Assembly: GCF_963853665.1 (NCBI RefSeq)
Contig: NZ_OY970459.1
Location: 2,418,001 to 2,482,000, forward strand
Source: Mycobacterium decipiens
GTDB lineage: Bacteria; Actinomycetota; Actinomycetes; Mycobacteriales; Mycobacteriaceae
Direction of reading: 5' to 3'
DNA: 64,000 bases
Part shown: piece after piece, positions 51,972 to 63,485 of the stretch
Position numbering within the stretch: the stretch's first letter is position 1
Layout of the letters: every line of letters begins with the position of its first letter
Notes under the pieces: model-generated
Told to the model about the DNA's origin: nothing
What the model saw: only the letters and a program-made list of their open reading frames with translations
Database searches by the model: none
Made by a program: the position numbers and the translations under genes

Positions 51972-53002
51972 AAAGCATTGCGCAGGAATATGACTGCCTA
52001 CTGATCGACCTGGACGGGACGGTGTTTCGTGGTTCCGAGCCCACCGGCGGCGCGGTGCACTCGCTGCGTGAGGTGCGCAGCCGCAAGCTGTTCGTCACCA
52101 ACAACGCCTCCCGCAGCGCCGACGAGGTGGCGGCGCACCTGAACGAGCTGGGCTTCACCGCAACCGGCGAGGACGTCGTCACCAGCGCCCAGAGTGCTGC
52201 CCACCTGCTGGCCGGCCAGCTGGCGCCGGGTTCTCGAGTGCTAATCGTCGGGACCGAAGCGTTGGCCAACGAAGTCAGCGCGGTCGGACTGCGTCCGGTG
52301 CGCCGCTTTGCAGACCAACCCGACGCCGTCGTGCAGGGCCTTTCGTTGACCATCGCCTGGTCCGACCTTGCCGAAGCCGCGCTGGCCATCCGGGCTGGCG
52401 CCCTGTGGGTGGCCGCCAACGTCGACCCCACCTTGCCCACCGAACGGGGCCTGCTGCCCGGTAACGGGTCCATGGTGGCCGCGCTGCGCACGGCCACCGG
52501 CATGGATCCCCAGGTGGCCGGCAAGCCCGCGCCAGCACTGATGACCGAGGCGGTGGCCCGGGGCGACTTCCGCGCTCCACTGGTGGTCGGTGACCGCCTG
52601 GACACCGACATCGAGGGTGCCAACGCCGCGGGGTTGCCCAGCCTGATGGTGCTCACCGGGGTAAACAGCGCACGGGACGCCGTGTACGCCGAACCGCTGC
52701 GCCGGCCCACCTATATTGGCCACGACCTACGTTCGCTGCACCAGATCAGCAGGCTGCTCGCGGTGGCGCCGCAGCCGGGCTGGCAGACCGACATCGGCGG
52801 TGGTGCGGTAACCGTCCGTGCGAACGGCGACATCGACGACCTCGAAAGCGAGGATGACGGGCTGTCCATCGTTCGCGCTGTTGCCAGCGCGCTATGGGAC
52901 GCGCAGTGCCCCGATTTTCGAGGGCGATCACTGTGCATCAAGGCCGGCGACGAGCGGGCCCGCGATGCCCTGCAACGCTGGTCCCTGATGCATAGCGACT
53001 AG
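51968..53002 (+). CDS. HAD-superfamily phosphatase, NagD-like (Rv1692 ortholog)
   Basis: 344 residues from GTG 51968, overlapping the previous stop. HAD motif I is LLIDLDGTVF, motif II FVTNNASRSADE, and motif III/IV VVGDRLDTDIEGANAAG with the preceding Lys in VAGKPAPALM. The large C2 cap between motifs is NagD/phosphoglycolate type. The M. tuberculosis protein has been described as a glycerol-3-phosphate phosphatase acting in membrane phospholipid recycling. The C-terminal 80 residues form an extra small domain typical of the mycobacterial version. Confidence 0.92.
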   Translation: MKSIAQEYDCLLIDLDGTVFRGSEPTGGAVHSLREVRSRKLFVTNNASRSADEVAAHLNELGFTATGEDVVTSAQSAAHLLAGQLAPGSRVLIVGTEALANEVSAVGLRPVRRFADQPDAVVQGLSLTIAWSDLAEAALAIRAGALWVAANVDPTLPTERGLLPGNGSMVAALRTATGMDPQVAGKPAPALMTEAVARGDFRAPLVVGDRLDTDIEGANAAGLPSLMVLTGVNSARDAVYAEPLRRPTYIGHDLRSLHQISRLLAVAPQPGWQTDIGGGAVTVRANGDIDDLESEDDGLSIVRAVASALWDAQCPDFRGRSLCIKAGDERARDALQRWSLMHSD

Positions 53003-53025
53003 CCGGTGACTAGCGTAGGAACGCA

Positions 53026-53202
53026 ATGACCATCGATCCTGACCAGATTCGCGTCGAAATCGAATCCTTGCTGGCTCAGCTGCCCGACGCCGCAGACGCC
53101 GAAAACGGGCCGTGTCTGGGCGAGCTGGAAGACATTGCGCGCCGTCTTTCCGAGGCACACGACGTGCTATTGGCGGCCCTGGAGTCGGCGGAGAAGGGCT
53201 GA
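53026..53202 (+). CDS. Small conserved acidic protein (Rv1693 ortholog)
   Basis: A 58-codon gene from ATG 53026 to TGA 53202. It reads MTIDPDQIRVEIESLLAQLP, then an acidic middle with one Cys (NGPCLGELED), then an amphipathic helix ending ALESAEKG. Length and position equal H37Rv Rv1693. No known domain; two helices suggest a small binding protein. It sits between the phosphatase and tlyA, 7 bp before tlyA. Confidence 0.85.
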   Translation: MTIDPDQIRVEIESLLAQLPDAADAENGPCLGELEDIARRLSEAHDVLLAALESAEKG

Positions 53203-53209
53203 GTGCAGC

Positions 53210-54019
53210 GTGGCACGGCGTGCCCGCGTTGATGCCGAACTAGTCCGGCGGGGCCTAGCGCGATCTCGTCAGCAGGCAGCGGAGTTGATCGGCGCCGGCA
53301 AGGTGCGGATCGACGGCCTGCCGGCGGTCAAGCCGGCCACCGCCGTGTCGGCCACGGCGGCCCTGACCGTGCTGGCCGACGGCGATCGCACCTGGGTATC
53401 GCGCGGAGCGCACAAACTTATCGGTGCGCTGGACGCGTTCGGGATGCCGGTGGCGGGGCGGCGCTGCCTGGACCTGGGTGCATCGACCGGTGGGTTCACC
53501 GAAGTGCTCCTGGACCGGGGTGCCGCCGTGGTGGTCGCCGCGGATGTCGGATACGGCCAGCTGGCGTGGTCGCTGCGCACTGACCCTCGGGTGGTGGTCG
53601 TCGAGCGGACCAACGCACGCGACCTCTCACCCGAGGCGATCGGCGGCTGCGTCGACCTGGTAGTTGCCGACCTGTCGTTCATCTCGTTGGCTACCGTGTT
53701 GCCCGCGCTGGTTGGATGCGCTTCGCGCGCCGGCGATATCGTTCCAATGGTGAAGCCGCAGTTTGAGGTGGGGAAAGGTCAGGTCGGCCCCGGCGGGGTG
53801 GTCCATGACCCGCAGTTGCGCGCGGGATCGGTGCTTGCCGTTGCGCGGCGGGCCGGGGAGCTGGGTTGGCACACTGTCGACGTCACGCCCAGCCCGCTAC
53901 CGGGCCCGTCGGGCAATGTCGAATACTTCTTGTGGTTGCGCGCCCAGACCGACAACGCCCTGTCCACTGATGCGCTCGTTGGCGCGGTGGCGCGCGCCGT
54001 CCGGGAGGGGCCGCAGTGA
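53210..54019 (+). CDS. tlyA: rRNA 2'-O-methyltransferase TlyA
   Basis: 269 residues from GTG 53210. An N-terminal S4 RNA-binding domain ([28 protein letters not shown]) is followed by an FtsJ-like methyltransferase domain (SAM loop [20 protein letters not shown]; later [26 protein letters not shown]). In M. tuberculosis TlyA methylates 16S rRNA C1409 and 23S rRNA C1920, and its loss gives capreomycin resistance. The stop overlaps the start of the NAD kinase gene by 4 bp. Confidence 0.96.
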   Translation: MARRARVDAELVRRGLARSRQQAAELIGAGKVRIDGLPAVKPATAVSATAALTVLADGDRTWVSRGAHKLIGALDAFGMPVAGRRCLDLGASTGGFTEVLLDRGAAVVVAADVGYGQLAWSLRTDPRVVVVERTNARDLSPEAIGGCVDLVVADLSFISLATVLPALVGCASRAGDIVPMVKPQFEVGKGQVGPGGVVHDPQLRAGSVLAVARRAGELGWHTVDVTPSPLPGPSGNVEYFLWLRAQTDNALSTDALVGAVARAVREGPQ

Positions 54020-54951
54020 CTTCTCAGCAGACCACTCAACGTACCGTCCTGCTCGTCGTCCACACCGGACGCGAAGAAGCTACCGAGACCGCGCGGCGCG
54101 TAGAAAAAGTCTTGGGCGACAACGGAATTGCGCTTCGCGCACTCTCTGCCGAAGCGGTGGATCGCGGGTCGCTACATCTGGCCCCCGACGACATGCGGGC
54201 CATGGGGGTCGAGATCGAGGTGGTCGACGCGGACCAGCACGCTGCCGACGCCTGCGAACTGGTGCTGGTTCTGGGCGGCGATGGCACCTTTTTGCGGGCA
54301 GCCGAGCTGGCCCGCAACGCCGCCATCCCGGTGCTGGGCGTGAACCTGGGCCGGATCGGCTTTCTCGCTGAGGCCGAGGCCGAGGCTATCGATGCGGTGC
54401 TAGAGCATGTTGTCGCACAGGATTACCGGGTGGAAGACCGGTTGACCCTGGATGTCGTGGTACGCCAGGGGGGCCGCATCATCAGCCAGGGATGGGCGCT
54501 CAACGAAGTCAGTCTGGAGAAGGGCCCGCGGCTGGGCGTGCTCGGGGTGGTCGTGGAAGTCGACGGCAGACCGGTGTCGGCGTTTGGTTGCGATGGGGTG
54601 TTGGTGTCGACGCCGACCGGATCGACCGCCTATGCATTCTCCGCGGGTGGCCCGGTGCTGTGGCCCGACCTGGAGGCGATCTTGGTGGTCCCCAACAACG
54701 CTCACGCGCTGTTCGGCCGGCCGATGGTCACCAGCCCCGAAGCCACCATCGCCATCGAAGTAGAGGCAGACGGGCACGACGCCTTGGTGTTCTGCGACGG
54801 TCGCCGCGAAATGCTGATACCGGCCGGCAGCCGACTCGAGGTCACCCGCTGTGCCACGCCGGTGAAATGGGCGCGGCTGGACAGCGCGCCATTCACCGAC
54901 CGGCTGGTGCGCAAGTTCCGGCTGCCGGTCACCGGTTGGCGCGGAAAGTAG
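54016..54951 (+). CDS. ppnK: NAD kinase (inorganic polyphosphate/ATP-NAD kinase)
   Basis: 311 residues (H37Rv Rv1695: 307). It phosphorylates NAD to NADP. The GGDGT motif ([17 protein letters not shown]), NEVS and the glycine-rich [20 protein letters not shown] are all present. The GTG start at 54016 overlaps the tlyA stop (GTGA), and recN begins 13 bp after its stop, so this is a tight operon. Confidence 0.96.
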   Translation: MTSQQTTQRTVLLVVHTGREEATETARRVEKVLGDNGIALRALSAEAVDRGSLHLAPDDMRAMGVEIEVVDADQHAADACELVLVLGGDGTFLRAAELARNAAIPVLGVNLGRIGFLAEAEAEAIDAVLEHVVAQDYRVEDRLTLDVVVRQGGRIISQGWALNEVSLEKGPRLGVLGVVVEVDGRPVSAFGCDGVLVSTPTGSTAYAFSAGGPVLWPDLEAILVVPNNAHALFGRPMVTSPEATIAIEVEADGHDALVFCDGRREMLIPAGSRLEVTRCATPVKWARLDSAPFTDRLVRKFRLPVTGWRGK

Positions 54952-54964
54952 TGGCGCGCCGAAC

Positions 54965-56737
54965 GTGTTGACTGAAATTCGGATCGAGTCGCTGGGCGCC
55001 ATCAGCGTTGCCACTGCCGAGTTCGATCGCGGCTTTACCGTGCTGACCGGGGAGACCGGGACCGGCAAGACCATGGTGGTGACGGGGCTGCACCTGCTTG
55101 GCGGTGCCCGGGCCGACGCGACCCGCGTCCGGTCCGGTGCCGACCGTGCTGTTGTCGAAGGGCGATTTTCCACAACCGATCTCGATGACGTCACGGTTGG
55201 GCAGCTCGACGCGGTTCTCGACGAGTCGGGGGCCGAGCGCGATGAGGACGGCAGCGTGATCGCATTGCGCTCGGTCAGTCGCGTCGGACCGTCGCGGGCG
55301 TACCTCGGCGGCCGGGGTGTACCCGCGAAGTCGTTGAGCGGTTTCACCAACGAGCTGCTTACTCTGCACGGGCAGAACGACCAGCTGCGGCTGATGCGTC
55401 CCGACGAACAACGCGGCGCCCTGGACCGCTTTGCGGCCGCCGGCCCCGCCGCCGAGCGCTATCGCAAGCTGCGCGACGCCTGGCTAGCGGCCCGGCGTGA
55501 CCTCGTTGACCGCCGCAATCGTGCCCGGGAGCTGGCGCAGGAGGCCGATCGGCTGAAATTCGCGCTCGACGAGATCGACACCGTCAACCCGCAACCGGGG
55601 GAGGACGATGCGCTGGTCGCCGCCATCGTCCGGCTCTCCGAACTGGACACGCTGCGCGAGGCGGCGAGTATTGCGCGTGCCAACCTGTCCGGGCCAGACG
55701 ACTTGGACGCATTCGGGACCAGCGCCGTCGATAGCCTCGGGCGGGCCAGGTCCGCGCTGGAATCGACCGACGATGCCGCGTTGCGCGGGTTGGCCGGACA
55801 GGTCGCGGAGGCGCTGACGGTCGTCGTCGATGCGGTCGGCGAGCTCGGCGATTACCTGGATGAGCTGCCGGCAGATGCCAGCGCGCTGGACGCCAAGCTG
55901 GCGCGCCAAGCCCAGCTGAAAACGTTGACCCGCAAGTACGCCGCCGACATCGACGGGGTGCTGCGGTGGGCGGATGAGTCGCGGGCAAGGCTGGCCCAAC
56001 TCGACGTCTCCGAGGAAGGGTTGGCGGCGCTGGAACGGCGTGTCGATGAGCTCGGCCGCGAATTGGGCCAATCCGCAGTGGATCTCAGCGCAATCCGCCG
56101 TAAGGCGGCCAAGCGGCTGGCCAAGGAGGTCACTGCGGAGCTGTCCGCCCTGGCGATGGCCGATGCCGAATTCACCATTGACGTGACCACGGAGCCGGCC
56201 GACCCGGATGATCACCACGCACTGCAGGTCCGGGTGGGGCCCGCGAGCGAGTTGGCCCGGGCCGGCGCCGATGGCGTCGATCAGGTCGAGTTCGGTTTCG
56301 CCGCACACCGGGGCATGACGGTGCTACCGCTGGCCAAGAGCGCATCCGGCGGCGAGCTGTCCCGGGTGATGCTGGCCCTGGAAGTAGTGTTGGCGACTTC
56401 GCGAAAGCGGACGGCCGGCACCACGATGGTGTTCGACGAGATCGACGCTGGAGTGGGCGGCTGGGCGGCGGTCCAGATCGGGCGGCGGCTGGCGCGGCTG
56501 GCCCGCACCCACCAGGTCATCGTGGTCACCCATCTGCCCCAGGTCGCCGCGTATGCCGATGTGCACTTGACGGTGCACAGCACCGGAGGCGATGGTGCCA
56601 GCGGCGTTCGGCGCCTCACCAGTGACGATCGGGTGGCCGAGCTGGCACGGATGCTGGCCGGGCTCGGTGAGTCGGACAGTGGCCGAGCCCACGCCCGAGA
56701 GTTACTCGAGACGGCGCAAAGTGACGAGCTCAACTGA
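54965..56737 (+). CDS. recN: DNA repair protein RecN
   Basis: 590 residues from GTG 54965. An SMC-like ATPase for double-strand-break repair: Walker A GETGTGKTMV, the RecN-specific LLTLHGQNDQLRLM, central coiled coils (about 150-370), signature KSASGGELSRVML, and Walker B MVFDEIDAGVGG followed by HQVIVVTHLPQVAAYAD. Length agrees with H37Rv RecN (587). Confidence 0.96.
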   Translation: MLTEIRIESLGAISVATAEFDRGFTVLTGETGTGKTMVVTGLHLLGGARADATRVRSGADRAVVEGRFSTTDLDDVTVGQLDAVLDESGAERDEDGSVIALRSVSRVGPSRAYLGGRGVPAKSLSGFTNELLTLHGQNDQLRLMRPDEQRGALDRFAAAGPAAERYRKLRDAWLAARRDLVDRRNRARELAQEADRLKFALDEIDTVNPQPGEDDALVAAIVRLSELDTLREAASIARANLSGPDDLDAFGTSAVDSLGRARSALESTDDAALRGLAGQVAEALTVVVDAVGELGDYLDELPADASALDAKLARQAQLKTLTRKYAADIDGVLRWADESRARLAQLDVSEEGLAALERRVDELGRELGQSAVDLSAIRRKAAKRLAKEVTAELSALAMADAEFTIDVTTEPADPDDHHALQVRVGPASELARAGADGVDQVEFGFAAHRGMTVLPLAKSASGGELSRVMLALEVVLATSRKRTAGTTMVFDEIDAGVGGWAAVQIGRRLARLARTHQVIVVTHLPQVAAYADVHLTVHSTGGDGASGVRRLTSDDRVAELARMLAGLGESDSGRAHARELLETAQSDELN

Positions 56738-56855
56738 GTGGCGCCGACACCGGGCCTCAATATTACTGTGACTAAAGTGACGCGGTTTAACTTCTGGGGC
56801 TGAAGTTACGGCGCGCCTCCACGCACCTGCCCGGCTTCACCGACAGAATCCCCCC

Positions 56856-58037
56856 ATGAGGATGTCAGCGCTTCTGTCCCGTAACACCTCCCGGCCGGGC
56901 CTGATCGGCACCGCGCGGGTCGACCGGAATATTGACCGGTTGCTGCGCAGGGTCTGCCCTGGAGACATTGTGGTCCTCGACGTCCTGGATCTGGACCGCA
57001 TCACCGCCGACGCACTGGTGGACGCCGAGATCGCCGCCGTGGTCAACGCATCACCGTCTGTCTCGGGCCGCTACCCGAACCTCGGACCGGAGGTGTTGGT
57101 CACCAATGGTGTCACCCTGATCGACGAGACCGGACCGGAGATCTTCAAGAAGATCAAAGACGGCGCCAAGATTCGCCTGTTCGAAGGTGGGGTGTACTCC
57201 GGCGACCGCCGGCTGATCCGCGGTACCGAGCGCACCGATCACGACATCGCCGACCTGATGCGGGAGGCTAAGAGCGGGTTGGCGGCTCACCTGGAGGCGT
57301 TCGCCGGCAACACAATTGAGTTCATCCGGAGTGAAAGCCCACTCTTGATCGACGGAATCGGTATCCCCGATATCGACGTCGATCTACGGCGCCGGCACGT
57401 GGTTATTGTCGCCGAGGAGCTCAGCGCAACCGATGATCTGAGGTCCCTCAAGCCGTTTATCAAGGAGTACCAACCGGTACTGATTGGCGTCGGTACCGGT
57501 GCGGACGTGTTGCGGAAGGCGGGCTATCGCCCGCAACTCATCGTCGGCGACCCCGACCAGATCAGCACCGAGGTGCTCAAGTGCGGTGCTCAGGTGGTGT
57601 TGCCCGCCGACGCCGACGGTCACGCGCCGGGCTTGGAACGAATCCAGGATCTCGGTGTTGGTGCTATGACGTTCCCGGCCGCGGGCTCGGCGACGGACCT
57701 GGCCATGCTGCTGGCCGATCATCACGGCGCAGCGCTACTGGTCACGGCCGGCCACACCGCCAACATCGAAACGTTCTTCGACCGGACCCGCGTGCAGAGC
57801 AACCCTTCGACCTTCCTCACCAGACTCCGGGTAGGGGAGAAGCTGGTGGACGCCAAGGCGGTCGCCACCCTGTACCGCAACCACATCTCCGGTGGTGCCA
57901 TCGCGCTGTTGGCGCTGACCATGCTGATCGCCATCATCGTGGCGCTGTGGGTGTCTCGCACCGACGGCGTGGTACTGCATTGGATCATCGACTACTGGAA
58001 CCGTTTCTCACTTTGGGTGCAGCACTTGGTCACGTAG
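56856..58037 (+). CDS. steA: SteA-like protein (Rv1697 ortholog), septation/envelope factor
   Basis: 393 residues, the same as H37Rv Rv1697. It has a thiamin-pyrophosphokinase-like/DUF115-type soluble region (GTARVDRNIDRLLRRVCPGD, VGTGADVLRKAGYRPQLIVG, DPDQISTE) and one C-terminal membrane helix (GAIALLALTMLIAIIVALWV). In Corynebacterium the ortholog SteA works with SteB, encoded next door, in cell separation. It is separated from recN by 118 bp, so a separate promoter is likely. mctB starts 20 bp after its stop. Confidence 0.9.
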   Translation: MRMSALLSRNTSRPGLIGTARVDRNIDRLLRRVCPGDIVVLDVLDLDRITADALVDAEIAAVVNASPSVSGRYPNLGPEVLVTNGVTLIDETGPEIFKKIKDGAKIRLFEGGVYSGDRRLIRGTERTDHDIADLMREAKSGLAAHLEAFAGNTIEFIRSESPLLIDGIGIPDIDVDLRRRHVVIVAEELSATDDLRSLKPFIKEYQPVLIGVGTGADVLRKAGYRPQLIVGDPDQISTEVLKCGAQVVLPADADGHAPGLERIQDLGVGAMTFPAAGSATDLAMLLADHHGAALLVTAGHTANIETFFDRTRVQSNPSTFLTRLRVGEKLVDAKAVATLYRNHISGGAIALLALTMLIAIIVALWVSRTDGVVLHWIIDYWNRFSLWVQHLVT

Positions 58038-58057
58038 CTTTCGAGGACGGTGTGTTC

Positions 58058-59011
58058 ATGATCTCGTTACGTCAACATGCGATCTCACTGGCCGCGGTGT
58101 TCCTAGCACTGGCCATGGGTGTTGTGCTGGGGTCCGGGTTTTTCTCGGATACCCTGCTGTCCAGCTTGCGCAGTGAGAAGCAGGACCTCTACACGCAGAT
58201 TGACGGACTCACCGATCAGAGAAACGAGCTAACCGAAAAGCTTAACGCGGCAGGTGATTTCGATATCCAAGTGGTCGGCCGGATAGTCCACGACGCGCTG
58301 GGTGGCAAGTCGGTGGTTATCTTCCGCACCCCGGACGCCCAAGACGACGATGTCGCCGCGGTGTCGAAGATCGTGGGACAGGCCGGCGGCTCGGTCACCG
58401 CAACGGTGTCGTTGACCCGGGAGTTCGTCGAAGCCAACTCCGCGGAGAAACTGCGTTCAGTGGTCAACTCATCCATCCTGCCGGCCGGTACGCAGTTGAG
58501 CACCAAACTCGTCGACCAAGGTTCCCAAGCCGGCGACCTGCTCGGGATCGCCTTGCTGATCAACGCCAACCCGGCTGACCCGGCCGTCCCCGGTGTCCAA
58601 GACGTCCAGCGCGACACCGTGCTGGCGGCATTGCGCGAAACCGGCTTCATCACCTATCAACCCAGCGATCACATCGGGGCGGCAAACGCCGCGGTGGTCG
58701 TCACCGGCGGAGCGCTCCCCACAGACGCCGGTAATCAGGGCGTCAGCGTTGCGCGGTTCGCCGCCGCGCTGGCGCCGCGCGGGTCCGGCGCGCTGCTCGC
58801 CGGCCGGGACGGTTCGGCGACCGGAACCTCCGCCGTCGCCGTGACCCGCGCCGACGCCGGCATGGCGGCCGCGACCAGCACCGTGGACGACGTCGACGCC
58901 GAGCCCGGGCGAATCACCGTCGTCCTGGCCCTGCACGAGCTGATCTCCGGTGGCCACGTGGGGCACTACGGTACCGGCCACGGGGCGACATCGGTCACGG
59001 TTCCCCAGTAG
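58058..59011 (+). CDS. mctB: MctB/SteB-like membrane-anchored protein (Rv1698 ortholog)
   Basis: 317 residues from ATG 58058 with GAGGACGG upstream (the frame is open much further up inside steA). The N-terminal signal anchor is ISLAAVFLALAMGVVLGSGF, followed by a short coiled coil (LRSEKQDLYTQIDGLTDQRN) and a large extracytoplasmic domain. In M. tuberculosis MctB was described as needed to keep intracellular copper low; in Corynebacterium the ortholog SteB pairs with SteA. The adjacency of both genes here fits that pairing. Confidence 0.9.
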   Translation: MISLRQHAISLAAVFLALAMGVVLGSGFFSDTLLSSLRSEKQDLYTQIDGLTDQRNELTEKLNAAGDFDIQVVGRIVHDALGGKSVVIFRTPDAQDDDVAAVSKIVGQAGGSVTATVSLTREFVEANSAEKLRSVVNSSILPAGTQLSTKLVDQGSQAGDLLGIALLINANPADPAVPGVQDVQRDTVLAALRETGFITYQPSDHIGAANAAVVVTGGALPTDAGNQGVSVARFAAALAPRGSGALLAGRDGSATGTSAVAVTRADAGMAAATSTVDDVDAEPGRITVVLALHELISGGHVGHYGTGHGATSVTVPQ

Positions 59012-59057
59012 GCCCCGTTAGGGCGTGTTCCCCGCCGCGCGGCGGCGTGGATGTTAG

Positions 59058-61521
<2,464 letters not shown>

Positions 61522-61523
61522 CG

Positions 61524-62459
61524 TTGCTGGCACTTCAGACACAGCTACAGGGCTACCTCGACCATCTGACGATCGAGCGAGGTGTCGCGGCCAACACATT
61601 GAGTTCCTACCGGCGCGATCTGCGCCGCTATGCCAAGCACCTCCAAGACCGGGGAATCACAGATCTGGCCAGAGTCGGCGAGGACGACGTAAGCGAGTTC
61701 CTGGTGGCACTGCGCCGTGGGGATCCCGATTCCGGCGCGGCGGCGTTGTCTGCGGTGTCGGCGGCGAGGGCGCTGATCGCGGTGCGCGGGCTGCATCGGT
61801 TTGCCGCCGCCGAAGGGCTGGCCGAACTCGACGTGGCGCGCGCCGTGCGGCCACCGGCACCGGGCCGGCGACTGCCGAAAAGCCTGACGATCGACGAGGT
61901 GCTATCCCTGCTGGAGGGTGCCGGCGGCGACAACCCGGCCGATGGCCCGCTGACGCTGCGCAACCGGGCGATGCTGGAGCTGCTGTATTCCACTGGGGCG
62001 CGGATTTCCGAAGCCGTCGGCCTGGACGTCGACGACATCGACACGCATGCCAGGTCGGTGCTGTTGCGCGGCAAGGGCGGTAAGCAGCGGCTGGTGCCGG
62101 TGGGACGTCCGGCCGTGCAAGCGCTGGACGCTTATCTGGTGCGGGGCCGTCCGGACCTAGCACGTCGGGGTCGCGGAACGCCGGCCATCTTTCTCAATGC
62201 GCGCGGTGGCCGGCTGTCGCGACAAAGCGCATGGCAGGTGCTGCAGGACGCGGCCGAGCGGGCCGGCATCACCGCCGGTGTTTCGCCGCATATGCTGCGG
62301 CACTCTTTCGCCACCCACCTGCTTGAGGGCGGCGCGGACGTCCGCGTCGTGCAGGAGTTGCTGGGCCACGCCTCGGTGACCACGACGCAGATCTATACCC
62401 TCGTCACCGTCCACGCACTGCGCGAAGTGTGGGCCGGAGCACACCCGCGGGCACGTTAA
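61524..62459 (+). CDS. xerD: Tyrosine recombinase XerD
   Basis: 311 residues from TTG 61524 ([20 protein letters not shown]), exactly the H37Rv length; the longer open frame to 61341 lies in the Nudix gene. An N-terminal SAM-like core-binding domain ([17 protein letters not shown]) precedes the catalytic domain with Arg in [39 protein letters not shown] and the final Tyr nucleophile. It resolves chromosome dimers at dif with XerC. The stop is 16 bp from the converging methyltransferase gene. Confidence 0.96.
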   Translation: MLALQTQLQGYLDHLTIERGVAANTLSSYRRDLRRYAKHLQDRGITDLARVGEDDVSEFLVALRRGDPDSGAAALSAVSAARALIAVRGLHRFAAAEGLAELDVARAVRPPAPGRRLPKSLTIDEVLSLLEGAGGDNPADGPLTLRNRAMLELLYSTGARISEAVGLDVDDIDTHARSVLLRGKGGKQRLVPVGRPAVQALDAYLVRGRPDLARRGRGTPAIFLNARGGRLSRQSAWQVLQDAAERAGITAGVSPHMLRHSFATHLLEGGADVRVVQELLGHASVTTTQIYTLVTVHALREVWAGAHPRAR

Positions 62460-62475
62460 GCGCCGAACTACCGCG

Positions 62476-63228
62476 TCAACCCAGGTATTCGGACTCCAAC
62501 ACCAGGTCCGGCACCAGGGTCTGGTATTCGAGGTGCGCCTTGTGCTCGATGGTGTTCCATGAAATGCCTTGTTGCCGGCGCATGTACGCGCGGTACTTCG
62601 GCGCGCCTGGCACCTTGACATTGTCGGCAACCACTACCGAACCCGGATGCAACCAGCCGCGGTCCAGGATGCTCTGCAGGTCGGCCAAGTAAACCTTCTT
62701 GTCATGATCCAAGAACACGAAATCGAGAGCGCTAGCTGCGAATCCGTGTTCGGTGGCCAGCGCGTCCAGGGTGCGCCCACCATCACCGATGGTGCCGACC
62801 ACACACGTCACCCGGTCAGTAACGCCGGCATGTGCCCAGATCCGGCGAGCGTTGACGGCGTTGGCTTCGGCCAGCTCGACGGAGTACACCTTGGCGGTCG
62901 GGGCGGCCCGGGCGATCCGCAGTGCGCCGTAGCCGCAGTAGGTGCCCAGCTCCAGCGCCAATGCCGGGTCGGCTCGACGCACCGCCGCGTCGAGCAGTAG
63001 ACCCTTCTCGTCGCCGACGTTGATCAGCATCGACTTTTCGTAGGCGAACTTATCGATGGTGGCCAACACGTCGTCAATGTCGCCGGCCGTGGCGCGCTGA
63101 AGGACGTAGTCGACGGCCGCCGCTTCGCGTCCGTCACCGATCTGGCCCGTCGTGGTGAGATGGCGGATTCCTGGCGCCAACCGCCAAACCGACCACCGCA
63201 ACGGGGCAATGCGCGCTCTGAAGCTCAT
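62476..63228 (-). CDS. Catechol-O-methyltransferase-like SAM methyltransferase (Rv1703c ortholog)
   Basis: 250 residues from ATG 63228; H37Rv Rv1703c is annotated shorter (196). The COMT-type fold is clear: MLINVGDEKGLLLDAAVRRA, SAM motif ALELGTYCGYGALRIAR, VYSVELAEANAVNARRIW, metal-site Asp in DFVFLDHDKKVYLADL, and GSVVVADNVKVPGAPKYRAY. It probably methylates a hydroxylated small aromatic using Mg2+; substrate unknown. In H37Rv a 13E12-type gene (Rv1702c) lies between xerD and this gene; it is absent here. Confidence 0.9.
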   Translation of the reverse strand: MSFRARIAPLRWSVWRLAPGIRHLTTTGQIGDGREAAAVDYVLQRATAGDIDDVLATIDKFAYEKSMLINVGDEKGLLLDAAVRRADPALALELGTYCGYGALRIARAAPTAKVYSVELAEANAVNARRIWAHAGVTDRVTCVVGTIGDGGRTLDALATEHGFAASALDFVFLDHDKKVYLADLQSILDRGWLHPGSVVVADNVKVPGAPKYRAYMRRQQGISWNTIEHKAHLEYQTLVPDLVLESEYLG

Positions 63229-63231
63229 CAA

Positions 63232-63485
63232 AGCCCACCCTAGCTGGTATATCCGTGGTTGCTAATACCGTTACTCGGTCGGGGTATAGTCTCTACGAGT
63301 TCGCTTGTGGCGCCGCCAGAGTCGACGGTGTTGTGCGGGTGTAGGTAGTCGGTATCGCTACTTAGCTTCGCCATAAAGATTTCGTTAGCCACACGGACCC
63401 GCCGACCGGTGCTAGCATTATTTTCCGAGAAAAGCTAGTCCGACACGCTTAATCATCAGGACTTCCACAGCTGGGGGGTCAACGA
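63232..63485. other. Divergent intergenic region with imperfect palindrome
   Basis: 254 bp, rather AT-rich. TATAGT (63285-63290) could be a -10 for the plus strand, but no good -35 is at standard distance. At 63412-63438 an inverted repeat reads CTAGC, ATTA, TTTTC, CGA, GAAAA, GCTAG: two paired blocks with a 4-base bulge on one side. It lies about 48 bp before the ATG at 63486 and may be an operator or a leader hairpin. No gene seen. Confidence 0.45.
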